A program made the translations under genes and the position numbers. Shown piece by piece: positions 8,025 through 15,271 of a DNA stretch of 34,845 nt. The notes under the pieces were generated by a model. The model saw only the letters and a program-made list of their open reading frames with translations. It was not told the DNA's origin and made no database searches. The stretch is from Frankiales bacterium. Lineage in GTDB: Bacteria; Actinomycetota; Actinomycetes; Mycobacteriales; SCTD01. Position 1 is the stretch's first letter; the number at the start of each line of letters is the position of its first letter. Location of the stretch: the NCBI GenBank assembly GCA_025965475.1, contig JAOPWV010000187.1, positions 1-34,845 on the forward strand, given 5' to 3'.

Positions 8025-8350
8025 GCGCGGAAGACCTCGAGAAGTACGAGACCGAGATGGAGCTGCAGCTCTATCGGGAGTACCGCGACATCGTCCGGCA
8101 GTTCGACTACGTCGTCGAGACCGAGCGCCGGTTCTACCTGGCCAACGCGGTCGACGTGCAGCCGCGCAGCGCCGACGGCGAGGTGTGGTTCGAGCTGACG
8201 CTCACCGATGCCTGGGTGTGGGACATGTACCGGCCGGCCCGCTTCGTGAAGAGCGTGCGCGTACTGACGTTCAAGGACGTCAACGTGGAGAAGCTCGAGA
8301 AGCCCGACCTGGAGATCGACACGGGGGGTCGCCCGGCGTTCGGCGGGTAG
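8021..8350 (+). CDS. DUF2469 family protein
   Basis: A 109-residue acidic protein, MSAEDLEKYETEMELQLYRE onward, rich in Glu, Tyr and Arg, with the conserved segment VWFELTLTDAWVWDMYRPARFVKSVRVLTFKDVNVEKLEK. It matches the actinobacteria-specific DUF2469 family (Rv2901c type), which is almost always directly downstream of rnhB. There is no signal peptide or membrane segment, so it is probably cytoplasmic. The ATG overlaps the rnhB stop by 4 bases. Function is unknown; coupling to RNase HII suggests a nucleic-acid role, but this is inference. Confidence 0.9.
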   Translation: MSAEDLEKYETEMELQLYREYRDIVRQFDYVVETERRFYLANAVDVQPRSADGEVWFELTLTDAWVWDMYRPARFVKSVRVLTFKDVNVEKLEKPDLEIDTGGRPAFGG

Positions 8351-8396
8351 GTGCCCGCCGCATGCCGTGAGGCGCCGGCGACGAGGAGGACCACCT

Positions 8397-8858
8397 GTGA
8401 GTTCGACCGACGACGACCTGTACCGCGGGCCGTCCAGCACCAACCAGGACAAGACCGAGTCGGTCCCGCCCACGCCGGGGCACGCCCCGCCGGCCGCGGC
8501 GGTGGACCCCGAGGACATGAACGTCGGCGGGGCGGACCCGCAGGCGCCCAGCCACCCGCACGCCGCTCCGTCCGGCGACCCTGTGCACTCCGGGATCGAT
8601 CCCCTGCCAGGTGGGGCCGTCCCGACCGGTAGCGAGCCGCCGTCGGGTACGGCTCAGCGAGTACCCGGCTCGTTGGGTGTGTCCTCCCCGGAGGAGGAGA
8701 TCGAGACCGACCTGGGTCGCAGCGTCGCCTCGCTGGACAGCCCCGAGGGGGAGAGCGGGCCGGGCGACGCGGCCGGTGTGCCGGTCGGCTCCGAGCAGGC
8801 CGCTCCCGGGACCAGCCAGGAGTCCGGGGTGGCGCAGGGCAGTCGGACTCCCGAGTAG
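8397..8858 (+). CDS. Hypothetical disordered acidic protein
   Basis: Not recognised. The 153-residue frame is rich in Pro, Gly, Ser, Glu and Asp, has almost no hydrophobic stretches, no Cys, and no signal peptide or membrane segment, so it is predicted to be largely disordered. The N-terminus is SSTDDDLYRGPSSTNQDKTE, and a short acidic patch SPEEEIETDLGRSVASLDS lies near 105-123. I chose the GTG at 8397 because GAGGAGGA (8383-8390) is an excellent ribosome site 6 bases upstream; the GTG at 8367 would add an Arg-rich stretch with no such site. It is co-directional with DUF2469 and 46 bases from it. Strong ribosome site and third-position GC support it being real. Confidence 0.65.
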   Translation: MSSTDDDLYRGPSSTNQDKTESVPPTPGHAPPAAAVDPEDMNVGGADPQAPSHPHAAPSGDPVHSGIDPLPGGAVPTGSEPPSGTAQRVPGSLGVSSPEEEIETDLGRSVASLDSPEGESGPGDAAGVPVGSEQAAPGTSQESGVAQGSRTPE

Positions 8859-8887
8859 CAGGAACGCCGCCGCTCCGGGCGCCCCCG

Positions 8888-8950
8888 CGCCGAGTGCCGG
8901 GCTGTCACGCAGACTCAGCTCGAAAACGGGTCGCAACTCGACACTCGGCG
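8888..8950. repeat. 9-bp perfect inverted repeat in front of the racemase gene
   Basis: CGCCGAGTG (8888-8896) and CACTCGGCG (8942-8950) are perfect complements separated by 45 bases that include CTCGAAAACGGGTCGCAACT. It lies in the 137-base gap between the disordered protein and the racemase gene. It could be a terminator-like hairpin with a long loop or the end of a repetitive element. The rest of the gap shows only a CAGGAT -10 candidate. Confidence 0.4.
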
Positions 8951-8983
8951 GGCCGGACCCGGCCTCGCTGACAGGACGGCTGA

Positions 8984-8989
8984 CAGGAT
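8984..8989 (+). promoter_or_regulatory. Putative -10 box (CAGGAT) for the racemase gene
   Basis: CAGGAT sits 6 bases before the GTG at 8996 inside a 12-base imperfect tandem repeat (CTGACAGGACGG then CTGACAGGATGA). The spacing suggests a leaderless mRNA; there is no ribosome site in front of the GTG. Confidence 0.35.
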
Positions 8990-8995
8990 GACGGC

Positions 8996-9697
8996 GTGAC
9001 CGGTGTGCCGCGCGTGATCGGGATGCTGGGCGGGATGAGCTGGGAGTCCAGCGCGCTGTACTACCGGCTCGCCAACGAACTGGTGCGCGAACGGCTGGGC
9101 GGACTGCACTCGGCCCGGTGCCTGCTGGCGTCCGTGGACTTCGCCGACATCGAGGAACTGCAGGCCGCTGGCCGCTGGGACGAGGCCGGCCAACTGCTCG
9201 CCGAGGTGGCCAAGGGGCTCGAGGCCGGCGGCGCCGACCTGCTGTTGCTGTGCACGAACACCATGCACAAGGTCGCCGACCAGGTGCAGGCCGCCATCGG
9301 GATCCCGCTGCTGCACCTGGCCGATGCCACCGCGGAGGCGGTGCGCCGCGCCGGGTTGCCGACGGTCGGGCTGCTCGGCACCGCCTTCACGATGGAGCAG
9401 GACTTCTACCGTGACCGGCTGGCCGGCCACGGGCTCACCGTCCTCGTCCCGCCGGCCGACGACCGGGCTGAGGTGCACCGGATCATCTATGACGAGTTGT
9501 GCCTGGGAACGGTGCGGGAGGAGTCCCGGCAGATCTACCGCGATGTCATCGCCCGCCTGGCCGACGCTGGGGCCGAGGGCGTGATCCTCGGGTGCACCGA
9601 GATCGAGCTGCTGGTCTCCGCCGCCGACAGCCCCGTACCGGTCTTCTCCACCACCCGTCTGCACGTCGAGGCGGCCGTGGACGCCGCTCTGCTGTAG
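8996..9697 (+). CDS. Aspartate/glutamate racemase family protein
   Basis: A cofactor-independent amino-acid racemase of the RacX/YgeA/aspartate racemase family that would interconvert L and D forms through two cysteines. In the 233-residue protein the N-terminal IGMLGGMSWESSALYYRLAN is the family signature, catalytic Cys86 lies in LLLLCTNTMH and Cys200 in ILGCTEIELL, so both are present. There is no signal peptide, so it is cytoplasmic. Substrate specificity (Asp, Glu or a broad range) cannot be read from the sequence. It stands alone between two intergenic gaps that carry similar TCGCAxCTCGA/CTCGGCGGG sequence, so it may be a recent addition to the conserved block. Confidence 0.88.
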   Translation: MTGVPRVIGMLGGMSWESSALYYRLANELVRERLGGLHSARCLLASVDFADIEELQAAGRWDEAGQLLAEVAKGLEAGGADLLLLCTNTMHKVADQVQAAIGIPLLHLADATAEAVRRAGLPTVGLLGTAFTMEQDFYRDRLAGHGLTVLVPPADDRAEVHRIIYDELCLGTVREESRQIYRDVIARLADAGAEGVILGCTEIELLVSAADSPVPVFSTTRLHVEAAVDAALL

Positions 9698-9750
9698 CTC
9701 GCACCTCGACCCGACGCTCGGCGGGTATGGCACGAGGCAGGCGGCTCACC

Positions 9751-9776
9751 TGTGGACGCCGCTGCGCTCGTCCACA
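9751..9776. promoter_or_regulatory. Pair of inverted DnaA-box-like sites upstream of yraN-comM-dprA
   Basis: TGTGGACGC (9751-9759) and TCGTCCACA (9768-9776) form an inverted pair with 7 perfectly complementary bases (TGTGGAC/GTCCACA). Each resembles the actinobacterial DnaA box (TTGTCCACA type). It could equally be a simple hairpin or a binding site for another regulator. The rest of the 145-base gap before yraN shows nothing else clear. Confidence 0.3.
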
Positions 9777-9842
9777 AACCGGTCCCGGGGTTCGCCTTCG
9801 GTCGCGACCGGCGGGCAGCCTCGGCGCCGGGAGGTGGTCGAG

Positions 9843-10202
9843 GTGCGGCCCTCGGACGAGCTCGGACGGTACGGCGAGGACCTCGCCGCGGAGCATCTGG
9901 CGGCCCAGGGCCTGCAGGTCCTGGAGCGCAACTGGCGCTGCCGCGAGGGCGAGCTCGACATCGTGGCCCGGGAGGGCCGCGTCCTCGTCTTCGTGGAGGT
10001 GAAGGCGAGGAGCGGTACGGGATTCGGGACTCCCGCGGAGGCGGTCGGGCCGGTGAAGGCGCGCCGCATCCGGGGCCTGGCCTGCCGATGGCTCGCAGAG
10101 CACCGCCCTGCCGGGGCCCAGGAGTTGCGGTTCGACGTGGTGTCCGTCGTCCGCAGGCGGGGCTGTACCGCCGAGCTCGTGCATCTGCGCGGGGCGTTCT
10201 GA
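9843..10202 (+). CDS. YraN family (UPF0102) endonuclease-like protein
   Basis: Small protein with the restriction-endonuclease-like fold seen in Holliday-junction resolvases; the family's function is unproven. GRYGEDLAAEHLAAQGLQVLERNWRCREGELDIVAREGRVLVFVEVKAR has the expected Glu, the GE-x-D and the E-V-K active-site pattern, and KARRIRGLA follows. I chose the GTG at 9843 because GGGAGG (9829-9834) is 8 bases upstream; the GTG at 9834 is the alternative and adds three residues. The resulting protein has 119 residues. The stop shares one base with the comM ATG (TGATG). The partners comM and dprA place it in the DNA uptake/processing block. Confidence 0.92.
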   Translation: MRPSDELGRYGEDLAAEHLAAQGLQVLERNWRCREGELDIVAREGRVLVFVEVKARSGTGFGTPAEAVGPVKARRIRGLACRWLAEHRPAGAQELRFDVVSVVRRRGCTAELVHLRGAF

Positions 10203-11731
10203 TGGCCCTCGCGCGCACCTGGTCGGTCGGCCTGATCGGGTTGGAGGGGCGAGTTGTCGAGGTCGAGGCCGATCTTGCGCTCGGCCTGCCGGGGTTGTCG
10301 GTCATCGGGCTTCCGGACACGGCGCTGGCGGAGTCCCGGGACCGGGTACGCGCCGCCATCGTCAACTCCGGTGAGCAGTGGCCGCAGCGCCGCATCACCC
10401 TCGCCCTGTCGCCGGCCACGCTGCCGAAGCGGGGCAGCGGGTTCGACCTCGCGCTGGCGGCGGGCGTCCTGGCCGCGAACGGGGCGGTGCCCGCTGACGC
10501 CCTGCGCGGCCGGGTGCTGCTCGGCGAGCTCGGGCTGGACGGCCGGGTCCGGCCCGTGCCGGGGGTCCTGCCCGCGGTGCTGACCGCGGTCCGGGCCGGT
10601 CTCGAACGGGCGGTGGTGCCGGTGGACAACCTGGCTGAGGCGCAGCTGGTGCCCGGTGTGGAGGCGGTCGGCGTGGGGTCCCTGCGTTCGTTGGTGGCGC
10701 TGCTGCGGGGGGAGCCGGTATCCGACGAGCCGTCGGCGGTCTGCGAGGCCGCCGGACCGGCCCGACTGCCCGACCTCGTCGATGTCGCGGGACAACCCGC
10801 CGGCCGTACGGCGGTCGAGGTGGCGGCGGCCGGTGGGCACCACCTGTTCCTGCTCGGCCCGCCCGGTTCGGGCAAGACGATGTTGGCCGAGCGGCTGCCC
10901 GGCGTGCTGCCGCCGCTGTCCGTCGAGGACGCCCTCGAGGTCACGGCGATCCACTCGGTGGCCGGGCGCCTGCCGGCCGCCGGGCCGCTGATGACGCAGG
11001 CCCCGTTCCAGGACCCCCACCACACCGCAACCCGCGCGGCGATCGTCGGCGGCGGGAGCGGGATCGCCACGCCTGGGTGCGCGAGTCTGGCCCATCGCGG
11101 GGTTCTCTTCCTGGACGAGGCGCCCGAGTTCGCCTCCGGCGTCCTGGACTCCCTGCGCCAGCCGCTCGAGAACGGGCGGGTGACCATCGCCCGGGCCGGG
11201 GGTACCGCCGTCTATCCGGCCCGGTTCGCCCTCGTGCTGGCCGCGAACCCGTGCCCGTGCGCCCGCGGCGACTCCGGCTGCGTCTGCACCCCGGACGCGC
11301 GCCGCCGCTACCTGGCCCGGCTGTCCGGGCCGCTGCTCGACCGGGTCGACCTGCACGTCACGGTGCCGCGGATCACCCGGGCGGAGATGCTCGCCGAGGA
11401 CGGCCTCGGGGAACCCACGGCCGTGGTCGCCGCCCGGGTCCGGGCGGCCCGCGACACCGCCGCCGCCCGGTACGCCGGGACCGCCTGGCGGACCAACAGC
11501 GACGTTCCGGCAGTGGACCTGCGCCGGCGCTGGCCGATCCCGCGCTCGGCCACCCAGGTCGCGGAGCAGGCACTGGACCAGGGCCAGGTGACCGCGCGTG
11601 GATTCGGTCAGGTGCTGCGCGTGGCCTGGACGCTCGCCGACCTGCAGGGCGTCGGCACTCCCACGGCGGCCCAGGTCGACCACGCGCTGGCGTTTCGTCT
11701 CGGGCCCGCGTCCGCGGGCCTCGCGGCATGA
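10202..11731 (+). CDS. comM: Mg-chelatase-like AAA+ ATPase ComM (YifB)
   Basis: Hexameric helicase that promotes branch migration during natural transformation in Gram-negatives; its role in actinobacteria is not settled. The 509-residue protein has the N-terminal ChlI-type fold (RTWSVGLIGLEGRVVEVEA and KRGSGFDLALAAGVL), Walker A GPPGSGKT at 219-226, Walker B GVLFLDEAPEF near 300, the Cys-rich insert NPCPCARGDSGCVCTP and the C-terminal Mg-chelatase domain (SATQVAEQALDQGQVTARGFGQVLRVAWTLADLQG). It overlaps yraN by 1 base and dprA by 4 bases, so the three genes form one unit. Confidence 0.95.
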   Translation: MALARTWSVGLIGLEGRVVEVEADLALGLPGLSVIGLPDTALAESRDRVRAAIVNSGEQWPQRRITLALSPATLPKRGSGFDLALAAGVLAANGAVPADALRGRVLLGELGLDGRVRPVPGVLPAVLTAVRAGLERAVVPVDNLAEAQLVPGVEAVGVGSLRSLVALLRGEPVSDEPSAVCEAAGPARLPDLVDVAGQPAGRTAVEVAAAGGHHLFLLGPPGSGKTMLAERLPGVLPPLSVEDALEVTAIHSVAGRLPAAGPLMTQAPFQDPHHTATRAAIVGGGSGIATPGCASLAHRGVLFLDEAPEFASGVLDSLRQPLENGRVTIARAGGTAVYPARFALVLAANPCPCARGDSGCVCTPDARRRYLARLSGPLLDRVDLHVTVPRITRAEMLAEDGLGEPTAVVAARVRAARDTAAARYAGTAWRTNSDVPAVDLRRRWPIPRSATQVAEQALDQGQVTARGFGQVLRVAWTLADLQGVGTPTAAQVDHALAFRLGPASAGLAA

Positions 11732-12885
11732 CCGGCGACGAGGACCGGCTCGCCAGGGTGGCGCTGGCCCGGGTGTGCGAGCCGGGCATGCGGTCCGTGT
11801 ACGCGGCGGTCGAGGAGTTGGGCGCCGCCGCGGTGTGGACGGAGCTGCGGGCGGGCCGGCCACCCGGCCGGGTCAGGCCCACCACGGCCGAGGGTGCAAG
11901 GCTGCGCGCCGAGCGGTACGGCCCGCTCGACGACCTGCGGGCGCTCGGGCGGGTCGGGGGGCGGGTCGTCATACCCGGTGACCCGGAGTGGCCGGCCGAG
12001 CGGCTGAGCTGGGGCGCTGACCTGCGGGAGCCGCCGCCGCTCGCCTTGTTCGTGCGTGGGCCGCACCCGCTTGCCGGCTGCGTCGAGCGGTCCGTCGCGC
12101 TGGTGGGCGCGCGGGCGGCCACGGCGTACGGCGGTCACGTCGCGGGAGAGCTGGGGCTGGGGATAGCCGACCGCCGCTGGGCGGTCGTGTCGGGCGGCGC
12201 GTACGGCATCGACGGGCAGGCCCATCGCGGCGCCCTGAGCTCGCAGGCGGCGCCGACCGTCGCGGTGCTCGCCTGCGGCATCGACGTGGCCTACCCCCGG
12301 GGCCACAGCTCGTTGCTGGACCGGATCGCCGCGGACGGACTGGTGGTCAGCGAGCTGCCGCCGGGCTGCGCGCCCACCCGTTCGAGGTTCCTGGTCCGCA
12401 ACCGCGTGATCGCCGCGCTGTCGGTCGGCACCGTCGTGGTGGAGGCCGCCGTACGGAGCGGCTCGCTGACGACCGCCCGGCAGGCCGGTGACCTCGGACG
12501 GGTGCTCATGGCGGTGCCCGGTCCCGTCACCTCGGCCATGTCCGCGGGCAGCCACCAGCTGCTCCGGGAGGGCGCCGTCTGCGTGACCTCGGCCGCGGAC
12601 GTGCTCGACGCGGTCGGTGCGCTCTCCGACGACGCGGCGGTCCCGCTGCGAGGTCCCGCCTCCCCGCGGGACGGCCTCTCGGAGACGGTCCGGCAGGTGC
12701 TCGATGCGGTACCGGTGCGCAGCTGGGCCGGGGAAGCCAGCATCGCGCGTACCGCCGGGGTCGCCGCCCTGACCGTTCAACAGATCCTGCCGCCGCTGCA
12801 GGTCGCCGGCCTGGTCGAGCAGAGCCTGCAGGGTTGGCGGCTGACCGCGCTCGGCGCCGGCCGCCCGGTCCGCGCGGCGTCTTGA
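11728..12885 (+). CDS. dprA: DNA processing protein DprA
   Basis: Binds single-stranded DNA and loads RecA on incoming DNA during transformation. The 385-residue protein has the Rossmann-like DprA core: VALVGARA at 123-130, SGGAYGIDGQAHRGAL from 155, LACGIDVAYPRGHSSLL, SELPPG, and FLVRNRVIAALSVGTVVVEA with SGSLTTA. A C-terminal winged-helix domain occupies about 315-380 (ARTAGVAALTVQQILPPLQVAGLVEQ). The usual serine in PR-x-AS is replaced in the segment VGARAATAYGG, a common variation. I chose the ATG at 11728 for its 4-base ATGA overlap with comM. The gene is followed by xerC after 33 bases. Confidence 0.95.
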   Translation: MTGDEDRLARVALARVCEPGMRSVYAAVEELGAAAVWTELRAGRPPGRVRPTTAEGARLRAERYGPLDDLRALGRVGGRVVIPGDPEWPAERLSWGADLREPPPLALFVRGPHPLAGCVERSVALVGARAATAYGGHVAGELGLGIADRRWAVVSGGAYGIDGQAHRGALSSQAAPTVAVLACGIDVAYPRGHSSLLDRIAADGLVVSELPPGCAPTRSRFLVRNRVIAALSVGTVVVEAAVRSGSLTTARQAGDLGRVLMAVPGPVTSAMSAGSHQLLREGAVCVTSAADVLDAVGALSDDAAVPLRGPASPRDGLSETVRQVLDAVPVRSWAGEASIARTAGVAALTVQQILPPLQVAGLVEQSLQGWRLTALGAGRPVRAAS

Positions 12886-12918
12886 CCTGGGAGGTGCGGT
12901 CGCGCAGCGTGACCGCTC

Positions 12919-13845
12919 GTGACCACCCCCACCAGCAGCGGCGCGCTGCCCCCGGCGCTGGCCGCCGCGGCGGAGGGGTTCGTGCGCCACCTGTCCCTCG
13001 AGCGCGGCCGCTCGCCGCACACCGTCCGGGCGTACGCCGGAGATGTGGCGCTGCTGCTCGAGCACGCGTCCCGGCTCGGCGTCGAGGACCCGGCCGAGCT
13101 CGACCTGCAGGTCCTGCGCAGCTGGCTGGCCCGGCTCCGTTCCGGCGGCGCCGCGCGGACCACGATGGCGCGGCGGGGCTCGTCGGCACGCGTGTTCACC
13201 GCGTGGGCCGCCCGGCGCGGGCTGATGCCTACCGATCCGGGAACGCTGCTCGCGACCCCCAAGGGGCACCGGCCGCTGCCCGACATCCTGCAGCCCGAGG
13301 AGGCCAGCCGCCTGGTCGAGGCCGTCGACGGTGCCGGACCCGAGGACCTCCGCGACCGACTGGCCCTGGAACTGCTCTATGCCACCGGGATCCGGGTAAG
13401 CGAGCTGTGTGGCCTGGACATCGATGACGTGGACCGTGGACGACGCGTGGCGCGGGTGATGGGCAAGGGCGGCAAGGAAAGGACCGCGCCGTACGGCGTC
13501 CCCGCCGAGCTGGCCGTCGACCGCTGGCTGACCCAGGGGCGGCCGGAGTGGGCCACCGCGGCCAGCGGGCCCGCGCTGCTGCTCGGCCGCCGTGGCGGCC
13601 GGGTCGATCCGCGCACCGTCCGGACCGTCGTCCACCGCCGTCTGGCTGCCGTCCCCGGGGCTCCCGACCTCGGTCCGCACGGGCTGCGCCACAGCGCGGC
13701 CACGCACCTGCTGGAGGGGGGAGCAGACCTGAGAAGCGTCCAGGAGCTGCTCGGTCACGCTACGCTCGCTACGACCCAGATTTATACGCATGTCAGTGTT
13801 GAGCGCTTGAGGACCAGTTATGACCGTGCGCACCCCCGAGCCTGA
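12919..13845 (+). CDS. xerC: Tyrosine recombinase XerC-type
   Basis: Site-specific recombinase of the XerC/D family that resolves chromosome dimers at dif. The 308-residue protein has an N-terminal SAM-like core-binding domain (about 15-110, [20 protein letters not shown]) and a C-terminal catalytic domain with the full set of active-site residues: Arg159 (TGIRVSEL), Lys183 (GKGGKER), His254 and Arg257 (HGLRHSAA), His280 (LLGHATL) and the nucleophile Tyr289 (TTQIYTHVS). It sits between dprA and whiG as in other actinomycetes, so it is a housekeeping Xer protein and not a phage integrase. The 3' end overlaps whiG by 26 bases. Confidence 0.93.
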   Translation: MTTPTSSGALPPALAAAAEGFVRHLSLERGRSPHTVRAYAGDVALLLEHASRLGVEDPAELDLQVLRSWLARLRSGGAARTTMARRGSSARVFTAWAARRGLMPTDPGTLLATPKGHRPLPDILQPEEASRLVEAVDGAGPEDLRDRLALELLYATGIRVSELCGLDIDDVDRGRRVARVMGKGGKERTAPYGVPAELAVDRWLTQGRPEWATAASGPALLLGRRGGRVDPRTVRTVVHRRLAAVPGAPDLGPHGLRHSAATHLLEGGADLRSVQELLGHATLATTQIYTHVSVERLRTSYDRAHPRA

Positions 13846-14740
13846 GCGCTCGGCCGGTGTCGCGACCGCCCCGAGCGCTCCGGACGACGCGGACAGCCGG
13901 CCAGCCGGTGCTCCCGCGCCCCCGGCCGCCCGTCGCGGCCGGTATGCCGGGGTCAGCGACGAGGAACGCGCGGAGATCGAGAGTGCGATCGCCGAGCTCT
14001 GGCGTGAGTTCAAGAGCACCGGCGAGGAGCGGCTGCGCGAGCGGCTGATCCTGCACTACTCGCCGCTGGTGAAGTACGTCGCCGGCCGGGTCGGCGTGGG
14101 CCTGCCGCCCAACATCGAGCAGGCCGACCTCGTCTCCTACGGCATCTTCGGGCTCATCGACGCCATCGAGAAGTTCGACCTCGAGCGGGCGATCAAGTTC
14201 GAGACCTACGCGATCAGCCGCATCAAGGGCGCGATCATCGACGAGCTGCGGGCGATCGACTGGATCCCGCGTTCGGTGCGCTACAAGGCCCGTGAGGTCG
14301 AGCGGGCGTATGCCGCGCTCGAGGCCCGGCTGCACCGCACCCCCACCGAGGCGGAGGTCGCCGGCGAGCTCGGCATCGCACTCGAGGAGTTGCACACGAT
14401 CTTCAGCCAGGTCAGTTTCGTCAACGTCGTCGCCCTCGACGAGCTGATGTCGGCCGGTCAGGAGCGCGGCGACAAGCTTTCGCTCGTCGACACGCTCGAG
14501 GACACCAAGGCCGAGGACCCGGTCCAGGCGTTCGAGACCGAAGAGACCAAGTACCTGCTCGCCAAGGCGATCAACCTCCTCCCGGAGCGCGAGAAGATCG
14601 TCGTGACGCTCTACTACTACGAGGGGCTCACGCTGGCCGAGATCGGCCAGGTCCTCGGGGTCACCGAGAGCCGCATCTGCCAGATGCACACCAAGGCCGT
14701 GCTCCAGCTGCGCGGCAAGCTCGCCGACCAGCGCGACTGA
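13820..14740 (+). CDS. whiG: RNA polymerase sigma factor WhiG/FliA
   Basis: Alternative sigma factor of the sigma-28 family; in Streptomyces WhiG starts the sporulation programme in aerial hyphae, and FliA controls flagellar genes in motile bacteria. The 306-residue protein has a Pro/Ala-rich N-terminal extension (about 1-45), sigma region 2 ([38 protein letters not shown], then [28 protein letters not shown]), region 3 with [14 protein letters not shown], and region 4 with [22 protein letters not shown] as the helix-turn-helix. The ATG at 13820 lies inside xerC (26-base overlap) with GAGGACC 6 bases upstream. No cognate anti-sigma or flagellar gene is in the window. Confidence 0.94.
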   Translation: MTVRTPEPERSAGVATAPSAPDDADSRPAGAPAPPAARRGRYAGVSDEERAEIESAIAELWREFKSTGEERLRERLILHYSPLVKYVAGRVGVGLPPNIEQADLVSYGIFGLIDAIEKFDLERAIKFETYAISRIKGAIIDELRAIDWIPRSVRYKAREVERAYAALEARLHRTPTEAEVAGELGIALEELHTIFSQVSFVNVVALDELMSAGQERGDKLSLVDTLEDTKAEDPVQAFETEETKYLLAKAINLLPEREKIVVTLYYYEGLTLAEIGQVLGVTESRICQMHTKAVLQLRGKLADQRD

Positions 14741-14805
14741 CCTCCGGGCTCCACGCCCGGCCGTCGCCATGAGGCGTCAACCCATGGCGTGCCGGTAACG
14801 AACCG

Positions 14806-14827
14806 GCGCCCCGCCCATCCGGGGCGC
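14806..14827 (+). terminator. Perfect 8-bp stem-loop downstream of whiG
   Basis: GCGCCCCG (14806-14813) pairs with CGGGGCGC (14820-14827) around the loop CCCATC, 66 bases after the whiG stop. No T-run follows, as is usual for intrinsic terminators in very GC-rich genomes, so this is a probable but unproven transcription end for the dprA-xerC-whiG unit. The remaining 100 bases up to 14928 show nothing further that I recognise. Confidence 0.5.
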
Positions 14828-14927
14828 GGTCGATGGGCAGCTCTTCCCTGTGCGTATCGGAGCCGTCCTGCTCGCACTGTCCGTGACAACGCCGGCGTAG
14901 GCGTTCTCCGGCGGGGGAGGGGCGGAC

Positions 14928-15231
14928 ATGCCCAGCGGATACGGCCGCCTCGCCGAGGCGGTGTCCCGCGTCAACGCGGTCGGCGCCGTGATCCTGGCGA
15001 TCGCCGCCGTCATCACCGGCAACCTTGACGGCGTCGCGTTCTGTTGCGCCCTGCTGTTGCTGGCTCTGCTGCTCCTGGCCGGCTCCACAGCATCGGGGGC
15101 GCGCCACCCACCCGCGTCTCTGTTCAGCTGCAGGTGCCCACCTGTGGCTGGGAGCCGGGCTGCTGCTCGTCACGCTCGCGATCTCCCTCTGCCTGTGGCG
15201 CGTCGCGCGGCAGCCAGGAACCGCCACGTGA
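14928..15231 (+). pseudogene. Small multi-pass membrane protein gene, apparently frameshifted
   Basis: The ATG at 14928 has a strong ribosome site (GGGGGAGGGG, about 6 bases upstream) and starts MPSGYGRLAEAVSRVNAVGA, followed by two hydrophobic stretches (VGAVILAIAAVITGNL and VAFCCALLLLALLLLAG). Third codon positions are almost all G or C until about 15100. After that the coding signature moves to the next frame (codons from about 15133), which reads AGAHLWLGAGLLLVTLAISL, a third membrane segment, and ends at the TGA at 15229-15231. Joined, the two parts give a protein of about 100 residues with three membrane helices. Either one base has been gained (or two lost) near 15085-15133, or this is a sequencing error or programmed shift. 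The uninterrupted frame would run antisense into the M23 gene with poor codon use. Function not recognised. Confidence 0.5.
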
Positions 15232-15271
15232 GGAACTTCAGAGAGAGACGTCGCTCGTGCGGCGCGGTCCC

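Noticed and set aside
12919-13845. Phage integrase and hence a prophage or integrative element
   Set aside because: The recombinase is the conserved Xer gene beside whiG; no tRNA, attachment repeats or phage genes are nearby.
14741-14927. Possible riboswitch between whiG and the small membrane gene
   Set aside because: Apart from one 8-bp hairpin I could not match conserved bases of known classes such as c-di-AMP or TPP.
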